64,000 nucleotides of DNA. Source: Membranipora membranacea. Taxonomy: Eukaryota; Bryozoa; Gymnolaemata; Cheilostomatida; Membraniporidae. Shown here in pieces: positions 12,571 to 25,800 of this stretch. The stretch's first letter is position 1, and each line of letters opens with the position of its first letter. Both the position numbers and the translations under genes were made by a program. The notes under the pieces were generated by a model that saw only the letters and a list, made by a program, of their open reading frames with translations, ran no database searches and was not told the DNA's origin. The stretch lies in the NCBI GenBank assembly GCA_914767715.1, contig OU612074.1, positions 13,380,062 through 13,444,061 of the forward strand. The letters are read 5' to 3'.

Positions 12571-13715
12571 ATTTGATGGTTGAGTGCTAGCTGAGGGTAT
12601 CACAATATTTGTCTTGTTCCATACACTGGTTACCTCTAATCCACAACGTCATTGCAATAAGGATGTAACAAGACTACAATGAAATTGCTCAGCTTGTCAG
12701 CCGTCAGGTTATATTTATTGTGTGTTCTAACACATTGTCATGCTTGTCAATATTGTACAACCAAATTTTAGACATGAATCAGTTATCAACTGCATGTTCA
12801 ATTGCAATACAGCGTGATAGGTTAAAACGGAGGCACAGGTAAATTATTGGAGATGTGTTTTAAACTCACCTCCAGACCTGAAACATGTCTGTAAAGTAGA
12901 ACTCAATGTGGCAGTTTAGTTTAGCCAAGTCATGTAAACATTTTATTCAATACATTTACAAAAGAGTGCAGCAATAGCCTATTGATATTGATTAAGTTTT
13001 CATAGTTAGCGCAATCACATTATATTATAATATACAGCTATGCAGGTTTAATAATCTGATGAGAACTCTGATAGTGCAAGTGATTGGCTGTCACTAAGCA
13101 ACCAGCAAACAGTCCGTCTGTACAATTACGATGATAAGGCATGGACTCAATTATAAACTGAAGCCTGTACGGTTTCGTACACTGTGTATGAACAACAGCA
13201 CACAGAAGTTTGTGACCAGGCCTGGTATTATCATTCGTGATAAATAAAGATGATACAAACGAGAAGCTCAATAGCTTCCGAGCGGGGAGGGTGGGATATC
13301 CCACCCTCCCTGCTCCAAGCTTGTCATCATAACAATTGTTGTTGTGCAAGGAGTTATCCTTACCTTAGTGTAAGAGAATACAACTCCAAACAGTTTTATG
13401 TCAAAAATTAAGTACCTATACTCAGATAGAATCATTATATGTGACATAGAGCCAGCTATTTAGATAGGGTTTTGATAATGAAAATATATGTAGAATGACG
13501 CAGTAAATGAAAAGACAAATGTTTGACAGGGCGCTGTTTTTGCTGGACTGAGCAGTTTTATATTTTGATAGAAGCTACAGATGCTAGGAGATAGAGCGCT
13601 GGGGTTGAGCAAAAAAACCTTCAAAAATAGAAACTGCAACAGTACAAACAATTGGTCTAACTGGTGAAGCGAGGCTTCTACATCTACCGAGGTACTGGTA
13701 TTATAGATATATTAT
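12571..13715. other. intergenic: upstream of Roco-caspase, downstream of SDR copy 1
   Basis: No convincing exon was found on either strand. The region should contain the promoter of the Roco-caspase gene (transcribed leftwards) and the 3' UTR of SDR copy 1. Its one notable structure is the GC-rich palindrome at 13285-13310. Confidence 0.5.
13285..13310. promoter_or_regulatory. 26-bp perfect GC-rich palindrome centred on GATATC
   Basis: GGGAGGGTGGGAT is followed directly by its reverse complement. After one mismatch, three further pairs extend the symmetry to 13281-13314. It stands out in AT-rich surroundings about 715 bp upstream of the Roco-caspase start codon. A dimeric factor site or cruciform is possible, but the role is unproven. 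Confidence 0.35.
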
Positions 13716-15696
<1,981 letters not shown>

Positions 15697-16440
15697 CTGT
15701 ACAAAATATACATATATTATCACAGTGATTATTGTACATCTCTTTAGGGGCACACATCTTCAGTTACAAGTAGATTACAAGTAGATACAGGTTTGTTTTA
15801 TGTTGCTAGCTTCTGGTGTTCTGGTCCCCCCCCCCCTCTACTGCCGTACCATCTATAACAACAGTGTAGGCTAGGCAGCTCAAAATCCAGGGCCAGTCTC
15901 CAGTTAGTGAGGGGACAGTGTATTGATAAGTAGGTAGATTAAATGTTTTGCCTAGTGAGGCGGAGTACAGGATAGAAGTGAAGGAGTGAGTATATAAACA
16001 AGGCTTATATCTGAGTGTGTGAGAGAGTATGAGAGTGTACTATGCAAATAAGATACTAATGTTATACTCAAATCATCACCATCAATATCAAGACCGCATT
16101 ATGAGCTTTCGGTTCAAGCTGATCAACTACTCAATTTGTTTCATTTGAAAAGTAAATCTAGAAAACTTATTATTAAGTATTGTAATTATCACAGGAATCA
16201 GAGGATGACTTTGTTATGAAATAAATTAAATAAATTTAGGAATGTTAGCAGTACCAAAATGTAATAAGTCATGTCATTCTTACTATGATGCTTAGTGTTT
16301 TTGTATAAAACTCAAGGATTGGGCATTGTATGGTACTCAGTGATTGGACACTTTATGGTACTCAGTGTTTGGACACTTTATGGTACCCAGTGTTTGGACA
16401 CTTTATGGTACTCAGTGTTTGGACCGGTGAGTTATTGGGT
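15697..16440. other. gap between SDR copies 1 and 2
   Basis: No exon was recognised. It holds a C-run near 15827-15837 and a 25-bp tandem repeat at 16318-16425. This is where a first exon for copy 1 would be expected. Confidence 0.5.
16318..16425. repeat. tandem repeat, about four units of 25 bp
   Basis: The unit is close to GTTTGGACACTTTATGGTACTCA. The four copies differ by a few bases and end just before the last exon of the SDR pseudogene. Confidence 0.85.
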
Positions 16441-18545
16441 TTATCTGGGACAGATAAGCTCAGCTCCTCCAGTAACAGGCAGATGATGACCAGTAGTAAA
16501 GCTTGCCTCGTCCGAGGCTAAGAAAGCTATAGCCTTAGCTACTTCATCGATCTCTCCAAGTCGATTCATCAAGTTATCCTTTTTATAGCTCTCATAAATC
16601 TATAATAAATTGATACGATCTTGTATTATCCCATCTACTGGTATCTGGGTACAGTTTTAGTCTCATAGCTCAGTGGACAGAGCACTACCATTGATTAGGT
16701 ATGTTCTAATTTGTCTGTATTTGGAGTTGCTCCCCTTCTTGCTGGTGGCAGCTCACATGTACAATGTGAGCGACCTGTAGTGCAGGCAAACTTGATACCC
16801 TCATGTGGCATCACTTTTACTGTTTCCTATGAGCTTCTTGCCTTAGCTGGCGGACAGTTGTGACACATATCTATAACTTGCCCTTGTAATTGGAATGTGA
16901 TGGAGAACACAAACAAAACCAGTTAATGATTTAAAGCTTTTGGAATAGTTATCGATGGGCCACCAAAAAAATTTAAAAAAAATTGATTATACTAAAAAAT
17001 ATTGGGCTTGAATGAAACATAATTGTAGACAACAATAACGTACTGAGATATGAGATAATATGTCATAAGGGTTTGATGTCGTTGCTTACCTTGATGGCTG
17101 TGTCTTTCGGGATTCCTTGCCTCTCCATTCATAACAGAAGTGATCACAACACCTGGACTGGACAAATGGAGTATAAACTATGTTACGAAACTATTTATAT
17201 ACATTTGCATTCTGACTGGAGTTATAAGTATATGAAAATCAGAAATTGTCATTGGATGACTATGTGGTTTCAATGGACAAGAGTTCGAAAGCTATCAAAT
17301 CATAAATAAGAATGATGAAGATTAGATCAGATATGTTCTCGAGTAGATAATGAGGTGAGGGATTACAATAATAAGTGTAATCCTGAGCATACTGACTGAG
17401 CGCAGCTAACCCAAATAGCAAGCTGCTTATCTGATCGTTCCATTGGGGACTGATGTAGCAACCCCTAATGTAGGCAAATTGGATCATACTTGTTCTTACT
17501 CTATCTTATAACAATGCCTAATGTAAAGATATGATACTCATATAGACTTACTTAACGCTGTTGACTCGGACTCCTTTTGGTGCCAGTTCTAGAGCCACGC
17601 ACTCAGTAAAAAGATCGACTATTTTCTTTGAGATAGAACTCAGATGTCGCCACATGCTATAAGAGATGACAGTGGCATTATAATTATATATAACAAAATA
17701 ATGATTTAAAATGACTGTGAATCTTACTACAATGCATAGGACAGAGGGGACACGAAATGAAACAACATCCTCATGATTATAAACCCAAGCAAGTATTGTG
17801 AAGTTTAATAGTTATCTTACCACAACGAGCCCCCACAGACTAGATACATTGACTATCGCTCCCTTAGTAGTTATCAGATGAGGTACGCACAACATAGTCA
17901 GATGGTAAACTGAGCGTACATTCATCCTCATAATGCGATCAAACCGCTCTAGAGAAGGGTTCTGTATGGAACCACAATCACAAGCTCCGGCGTTATTAAT
18001 CTAAAACAAAGGTCAGAGATATACATTGTAACAAACGATGAAAGATCGTCCTCTTATGGTAATTTTTGCCTGCAATTCAAATATTATAGACTTGTTATCC
18101 CTGGTAACGGTGGCAACAGGGAAAGATAATTAAAAAAAAGAACAAAGTAGATTTAAATTTTAAACATTATACTAACCAGCACATCAATCTGTTTATAATG
18201 CTCTTCTGTTTTCTATACGAGTCTCTCTACATCTGTCTCTATAGTTAGATCAGCTACCACTTGTAAAATATCTCCCGCTCCAACACAAGCATCTGCTGTC
18301 TCCTGTTAATAAAAGCAGAACTTGATTATTTTGGATTCTCTGCATCCAACATTCTTGGTTAAATCTGTGTCCAGGATAATTCAAGATAAATAGCAGGTAA
18401 AAAAGGTGTTTAGAAAATATTTGGGCCAAAACAGTCTCTACCTATTGTGCCTTCAAAGCCTGGACATTTCTTCCTGTGATGATAAGTCTAGATCCAAAGG
18501 AGGCAAAGTGTATGGCTGTGCCTCTCCCAAGCCCTGAGCTGGCAC
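16441..18545 (-). pseudogene. SDR tandem copy 2, inactivated
   Basis: All six downstream SDR exons can be aligned: 18442-18545, 18177-18302, 17821-18000, 17552-17656, 17090-17157, 16441-16599. They carry several lesions. The CAG codon of the shared exon is TAG at 18213-18215, in frame. Exon 18442-18545 is 9 nt longer than its paralogues and ends in an in-frame TAG. Exon 17552-17656 is 105 nt instead of 107, which breaks the frame. In that exon the catalytic Tyr position reads SSISK instead of YCMSK. The C-terminal VDGG has become VTGG. No first exon was found. Any one lesion could be disputed, but together they make this a pseudogene. It could still be transcribed as a non-coding or decoy RNA. 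Confidence 0.85.
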
Positions 18546-19098
18546 CTAGAAATGTAAGATAACATGTGTCATTCAGGGGTCTATCAAGTCATGATGTCAT
18601 AGGTGTGAGATGTATGTAGTGCTGAGTAAAAAAAGATTTCTTGGATATGTGAGATTGTGTTATAAAATCAGTATGAAGACTGATAACTGGTAAATGTAAA
18701 ATTGTAAATATAACAGGTAAGAGTTTCTCTAAGATCAGTGAACAGTATAACATACGCTTTAAAAACAAATCAAATGCCCCCCGGATACTAAAATATTGCA
18801 CCCCTAGCACTCTTACCTCATTGTAATGTCGCAACACATCCGGGCTGAATACTTATGACAGACATAACATGAACATGTGACAGTCACAGCCACATCTATT
18901 TACTCACGTCAACAACAAGCAGAGAGTCGTCAACAACAACAACAACAACAAGCAGAGAGTCGTATCTTATTAGAATATTTATTACCCAAATGGTTCACCA
19001 AAATAGTATTACATGAAAAATAATTGAGGAACCCATTCTTTCATTATCTCATGCAATGTTTAGTTTATTGTGGCCCACAGCTCCTGTTATTGTGGAGA
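18546..19098. other. gap between SDR copies 2 and 3
   Basis: No exon was recognised. A short CAACAACAA run at about 18930-18950 is the only repeat. No start exon for copy 2 is visible. Confidence 0.45.
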
Positions 19099-22000
19099 CT
19101 AGAGATGGTTCCCTCCAGTTATCGGTAGATGATCTCCAGTAGTAAAGCTGGAATCATCCGAAGCTAGGAAAGCTATAGCCTTAGCTACTTCATTGATCTC
19201 TCCCAATCTACCCATAGGATAGATGTCTTTAGCAGAATCTTTGAACTGAAATATGCAACAAACTGCGGAAATATATCAACATGAGAAACTGACGGAATTA
19301 TTTGAGCTTTGGCCGTGTAGGAATACTTAGAGAGGTCATTTTGCACCAATCTCTCAAAATCATCCGTCCAATGTCTTTCCTGGCTATCATGTTGAGGAGT
19401 ACCATGTCTTAACAAGGAAGCTTGTCCTGACAAGCTATTCTGACAAGCTGGTTCTGACAAGCTAGTTCTGACAAGCTAGTTGGGGAGGGGATACTTGAGC
19501 TGACAGAGATCAAGCGTGTTTGCTTCTCCAGTGAACCTGTTTCAACATGAGACAACATGGAAAAGGTGACATGTTTGTAGAATATCTATACCAGCTGTAG
19601 CACGTACCTCCTGGATATGTTCCTCTGTAAGTCCACATCTCTTGATGATGTTGGTGATGATAACAGCCGGGCTATAAAAAGTTAACAGGATAAAACATCA
19701 ACAATGGCAGTAGGGTAGACCCAATGGTCAGTTTGGCTATCAAAAGTATAAGGTGACTCATACATCAGGGGTCGTTATACTGCAAACAGTCAGAATGCTG
19801 GTCTGGTCATACTATGCTGAGGGAAGAAAGTCCAAATGCATTTACCATATGCTTCAATTACTCAATAAGGCATTATGGAACCCAATGCAAGGGATTCGAG
19901 TGATGCAACAGTCGGGAGTCATCATGTTTGTATATTAGCTCCAGGTTTTTTTACAAACGAGTTCCATGAAAGTCACTTTTGACAGCAGCTATACTTTTAT
20001 GTAACATGATGACAAGGGACACAAAAAAGGGATCACAAACCCTCATTAAATGGCAGGTATTAAATTAGTGCTAGTCTAAAACTTGTCAGCGAGGCGACAT
20101 CTTTATAAAGCGTGTAAGCAGAGAGGATGTAAGGCACTGATTTACGCTACACCTAAGCTTCACATATAGCCCCACTGTGTGATTTCTAAAACTGAGAATA
20201 GTGCATACTGCAGAATAAAATAAATGTGAGACTTCCTTACTTGACACTGTTGACTCTGACTTGTTCAGGCGCCAGCTCCAGCGCTATACATTCTGTGAAC
20301 CTGTCCATCGCTTTCTTTGATAGGCTGTATTCCAAAGAATCAGGAAACTAAAAGTAACCGCCATAAAAACTAATAGATAATAATATCTCATACTGGGTAT
20401 TTTTTGCATATGAATTTTTTTCTAATATAAAAATCTTTTATCTCTCATAATTATTTGTGAGACTATCATAACAAGCCTAGGGCCATGTTGAGCTGTTACC
20501 TGCTTATTAACTGAACTAGATTGAGTGACCAGTTGTGTTATATGGGGTTTTACCATGGAGAGTATCTGCTATCTTATCAAAGCTCAAATCAATTTCCCCC
20601 CACTCTACCTGTAGATTAGACTTACAACAGACCAGAACAGGGAATTTCAGCCAACCTAACACAAAAGTCGTATATTAAGATTTAGATACTTACTACTCTC
20701 AGAGTAGCAAAACTGGATACGTTTATAATAGAGCCTTTACTAAGGATGAGATGAGGGACGCACAGCATAGTAAGATGGTAAACTGTCCTTAGATTTGTGT
20801 TCATAACTCGGTCAAATCGTTCTAGAGATGGGTCCTGAATAGAACCTACAGCACCAATACCAGCGTTATTAATCTGAAACAAAGACTCTAAGGTCAGATA
20901 TATACAATGTAACAAATAGTATGAATAGTATCAACAATATCACAGAGTAAGGATAAACAGAGTGGACACTTCAATGATCGTTATAGTGCCTGCGGTTTTT
21001 GATTAACTGGGGGAAAATTGTGCACAGCTGGATGCCGAAAACTCATTATCTCTGTATGTTATAATGTCATTTTTCTTGCAGACATCTCTACCTTTGATGG
21101 GCCATATATTTCATTCTGTATTTATCCTAAAGACTGAATTCCAACTTTGTTAGAATGTCCAACCTTCAAGCTATACACCATATTGTTGTCATTTTTTGCT
21201 AGGATACATGGGCTATGAGCTATCTGTGTTTTTAAAATGAGTTTTATTATATAGATTTACGTGTGACAATTGATAAACTTCTGGTCATAAAAATTAGGAA
21301 AATCCGTGTATTGACCCAGGCCACATGTAAATCTTTATGATAAAACTCATTTTACAATCACAGATAGCTCATAGCCTATGTATCCTAGCAAAAAATGACA
21401 ACAATATGGTGTATAGCTTGAAGGTTGATCATTCCAACAAATTTGGAAATCAGTCTTTAGGATAAATACAGAATGAATTATGGCCCATCAAAGGTAGGGG
21501 TGTCTGCAAGAAAAATGCCATTATGACATATAGAGATAATGAGTTTTCGGCATCCAGCTGTGCACAATTTTCCCCCAGTTAATCAAAAACCACAGGCACT
21601 ATAACTATCATTGAACTGTCCTCTCTGTATATCCTTACTCTGTGACAATATCATCTCAATCTGGGCTCTTGTAATCTATATTTTCACAGCAATGCTACTA
21701 TTACCCAATAAAATGCCTGGCAATGTTTCGAATTGCCTTCTCCTTTACGTCGGGAACATAGCTCCCACATAAAAGATATCGCTTAGTCAGAGCAGGGAGT
21801 ATCGAGCATCTAATGAGTTTGGAAGATGGCAGAATAAATAATAGATTTATATTTTCAACACAATACTAACCAGCACATCCATCTGCTTATAATGCTCTAC
21901 TGTTTTCTGTACAAGTCTCTCTACATCTGTCTCTATAGTTAGATCAGCTACCACTTGTAAAATATCTCCCGCTCCAACACATGCATTTGCTGTCTCCTAC

Positions 22001-22342
22001 ATAAAACGATTGGACATTATTTCTCTCATTTTTTTGCAGATCATAGGATAAGATATAATAATATGTGCATTAATTGATTATCAACTTGAAATCTGATCAC
22101 GCAGACTTAAACTTGGAGCCCCTCATCTTCCCTGGATTCTGTTCCACTTGATTAGATTTCTTAAAATTATGATTACGAAAATACAAACACAATAGAGCTC
22201 CACAGTGATGGTTTACTACTTATTCTCATTGATATCACTCAACTAACCTGAAGTTCTGTTTGGTCTCTACCACTAAGTACTAACCGAGAACCAAGAGAGG
22301 CAAAAAGAATAGCAGTACCTCTTCCTATACCAGAACTTGCTC
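19099..22342 (-). CDS. short-chain dehydrogenase/reductase, tandem copy 3 (first exon not found)
   Basis: Exons: 22248-22342, 21871-21996, 20694-20873, 20241-20347, 19608-19671, 19099-19245, all in phase. It keeps GASSGIGR, LSGRD after beta-2, INNAG, NVSSF and the catalytic pair in YSLSK, so it can be active. It differs from copies 1 and 4 at the C-terminus. The last exon is 12 nt shorter and stops at GGNHL (TAG 19099-19101), lacking the MCPR end, and the usual VDGG is ITGG. The nucleotide-binding exon is clearly diverged from copy 1, whereas exon 21871-21996 is almost identical to it. Intron 20874-21870 carries a roughly 700-bp fold-back element. No first exon was recognised between 22343 and 22829. 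Confidence 0.72.
19425..19482. repeat. short tandem repeat, TTCTGACAAGCTAG-type unit, about four copies
   Basis: Four imperfect units of 15-16 bp with the core CTGACAAGCT lie in the intron between the last two exons of SDR copy 3. Confidence 0.75.
20941..21648. mobile_element. large fold-back (inverted-repeat) element, about 708 bp
   Basis: The left arm 20941-21267 and right arm 21320-21648 are reverse complements over about 325 bp with scattered mismatches, around a loop of about 52 bp. For example, GGGGGAAAATTGTGCACAGC in the left arm matches GCTGTGCACAATTTTCCCCC in the right. There is no ORF. The arms are far longer than those of a typical MITE. It lies in an intron of SDR copy 3 and its transcript would form a long hairpin. 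Confidence 0.8.
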
Positions 22343-22829
22343 CTGTAAAAGATATAGAGCTCATTTCAGTGCTGATATACAACTCTATGTTTGCTATGCT
22401 TGCTCGTTACCATTAAACCCTGATGAGCAGTTCTACGAGCAAGCTACTATGACACGATGTAAGAAATGAGCGACTTATGAAGCAACAATTGGAATTAAAG
22501 ATGCTGTGGACGATATTATGCTGAATCAGGTTTAAGTTATTACCTGATATGGACAAGCTCTGCAGCTGACAATATCTTCTTCCAACACCAACTTCTATGT
22601 CAATAACATATTCAGGCGAACATAAACAAGATCCTTGTGATAAAATTGGTATATTCAGACCTTTAATCTTGTAAACATCATCAAAATAGCAAACTGTTAT
22701 ATAATAAACCTCATATTTCTTATAAATTGAGGCACTAGTACAAACAATTGGGTCATCCATATTCCATAACGAATGTTTTTGGCAGTGTCATTGAATGATT
22801 ATTACATGGTTGAATTATCAATCTGCTGC
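22343..22829. other. gap between SDR copies 3 and 4
   Basis: No supported exon. A minus-strand reading segment runs through here (22413-22760) but has no family resemblance and does not supply the missing SDR start. Confidence 0.45.
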
Positions 22830-25800
22830 TTATCTGGGGCACATGGCATGTCTCCCTCCATCTACCAGTAAGTGAGTTCCAGTTGTGAAGCTGGCATCAT
22901 TACTAGCCAGGAAGGCTATAGCTTTAGCTACTTCAGAAGCCTCCCCAACTCTCCCTAAAGCGTGGGTTGTCTTTGATCTCTCTAGAAACTACAAGTCAGA
23001 AAACAAGGTAACATCATGATAAATAATGTTTATGTTTACATGACTCAAGAGAAAGTCAGTGCAAGTATGCCCATATGTATGTATGTATGTATGTATGTAT
23101 GCACATGAACATATATGCAAAATTAAGTATGTATGTATGCATGTATGCACACTTGCACACATGGGTTGTCTTTGATCTCTCCAGAAATTAATGTTAAAAG
23201 AAATTTATTCATGTAAACGCACATGCATGTATGCATTACATGTATACCTATATGCACAAAAGCTTGTGATGGTTGTATTTGATCTCTCAAAATATGCATG
23301 TATGCCCATGTGCATGTGTGTATGTTTGCCCATTGCATGAAAGCACATGTGCACACGTGGGTCGTTTTTTAACTCTCCAGACACTGACGCAAGTAATAGA
23401 AAATTTATGCACAAATGCATACATGCACATATATGTCTGCACATGTGCATGTATGGACATGAGAATGCATTCAGAGATGCACATATGCATGTACACAAAT
23501 ATGCATGTACGTACACACATAAGCATGTACTCACATATGCATGTAAATCACATAAGTATGTGCGCACATATGTATGTACGTACATATGATTGTACACACA
23601 TATGCATGCATATATGCACACATGCATGTATGCACAGATGCATTTGTGAATGTTTGCCCGCATGCACATATGCATGTCTGCACATGTGCATGTACACATA
23701 TATGCATCTATGCACATATACATGTTGCACATAAACATATATATATGCACATATGCATAAGTGACTGTATGCATCTTTGCACATAATATGTATGTATGCA
23801 CATATGCATGTAAGCCCGCATGCACATATAAAGTCATGCATGTATGCACATATACATGTATGCACATATACATGTATGCACATGTGCATATATGCAAATA
23901 TGCACATATAACGGCATAGCAAGTAAACAGAAGTATGCATGGATGGTAGACATGCATGTCCTATTATAGTAGATGATGTATATTCTTACAGCTGCATATT
24001 GTTCAGGAGTCTGACCACCTCTTTGATGTACATTAGTGAGAATTACTCCAGGGCTGTAAATAATACAAATCAAGCCAAATAATATGATACTGTAGCGCAT
24101 ACAGCAAATCAATAAGGGCCTAGTGGGTATATATTATTTGGATTGCTGTTTATTCAGCTAATATATCAGGCAGTAGATAAAAATTAGTCTCATCAATTAT
24201 TTCCATAGAGCCACCCTTAGACTTAAGCTGCGTTTACATGTGAGACAAATCGGCTAATAATAACAACTCCGACACAGGTCACCGATTTGACTGACCGTGT
24301 AAACAGTTAATCTGTGTTTAAATCGGTGTTTAAATCTGTATTGTTCAAAATCGTTCACTTGTGACAAGTCACAAGTGAACGACAGATCTTAACGATTATG
24401 AATGGTTCAGCCAATAAATGAGTATAAGTAATGATGATTGATCATTATATTTCTCTCACCCTTTCCTTGTCCTTAGCAGCAACTTGTACAGCAATATAGT
24501 TATAACAGTTATTGCTGCTGCTGCTATTATAACATCTTCATCAGATGATGAATCATTACTATACATGACTCTCTGTCAGTCTCAGTCCCACCCTCCCTGG
24601 TCTGCAGGGGCACAACAGTAGCCTTTCAACTAGGGAGACTAGTGAAGGAGACTCCACTCCCCAGCTATGAATTACTAACTAGTTACTACTAGTTACTAGC
24701 TAATACTACTACTGAATAAACCAACTAGTTGTCTCACTAGCCAATCAGAGACAAGTTGAGTTGAAAGTTTGTGTTGAAATCGGTTAGGCATGAACAGTGT
24801 GTAAATAGCGTATCGTTGACATGTTGACAGACAACGATTATAGAGCAGATTCATAATCTGTGTTGGACTTGTTATTATTAGCCGATTTGTCTCACATGTA
24901 AACGCAGCTTTAGAGCTGAGAAATCTTTTAAAAACCTGCTTTCAATCCACAAATTGAAGCAAATCAACAATCACTAAGGTTCCATGCCCCGAAAGACGAA
25001 AAGATGGAGGACCTAGGGCAGTTTAGACCAATATCACTGCTAAATGTAGAAGGCAAGATATTCAGCGTTCTGGCAAAACGCCTGACAGATTATCTTATGA
25101 ACAATGGATTCATTGATCCATCAGTTCAGAAGGCAGGCATCTCAGGATTCCCTGGACGTCTTGAGCATGTGAGCATGATTTGGTCAGCAATAAAATCTGC
25201 TAAACAAGCTAAATCAAACCTTGAGGTAATCTGGATGGATTTGGCCAATGCCTTTTGTTCTGTACCGCACAGCACCGGGTGCCTGACAGGCTAAGGGTTA
25301 TGGTTGAGCGCTACTATAAAATGTTTAAAATGCGATTCACTACTAAGAACTTTACCACGAGCTGGCAGTAGGCATCCCTATGGGTAGTGCTATATCACCT
25401 TTGCTATTCATCATGGTGATGGAAATAGTTATACAAAATTTACAAGGCAGTGTGAATGGGATCCAGGTTGCGAATAACCAGATACTACCGCCGATGAGGG
25501 CCTTTATGGACGATATTACAATAATATCACGAGATAAGGCCCAGGTTGTAGCTTCCATCAATAGACTGCATGAGTTGATAGAGAGATGTGCGATATGATT
25601 CAAACCTAGCAAGAGCCGGTCCCTGTCTTTGTGTAAAGGCAAACCTGTACCAAATACCTTCTTCATAGGAACAGAGCGTATTCCCACGCTTGCAGAGCAG
25701 CCTGTGAAGACCTTAGGAAGATGGTATAGTTTACCGATCACAGACAGGTTTCGCGGAAACGAGGTGAAAAAACAACTGATTACAGGGCTGGACGCGATTG

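Noticed and set aside
15830-15910. Candidate first exon for SDR copy 1 (a TVVID-like reading before GTACGG)
   Set aside because: There is no in-frame start codon and no similarity to the KVVLITG exon beyond three hydrophobic residues.
16660-16700. Possible tRNA from an A-box-like TAGCTCAGTGG on the plus strand
   Set aside because: No B-box or cloverleaf follows within tRNA distance.
22413-22760. Minus-strand reading frame of 115 codons near SDR copy 3
   Set aside because: It has no family resemblance or start exon features. Its end (LVELLIRV) only loosely resembles VVLITG.
23205-23957. A 250-codon His/Cys/Met/Tyr-rich reading frame, with similar long frames on both strands
   Set aside because: It is produced by the ATGCAC/ATGTAT satellite. 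All frames stay open because the repeat lacks stops, and there is no start context or splice logic.
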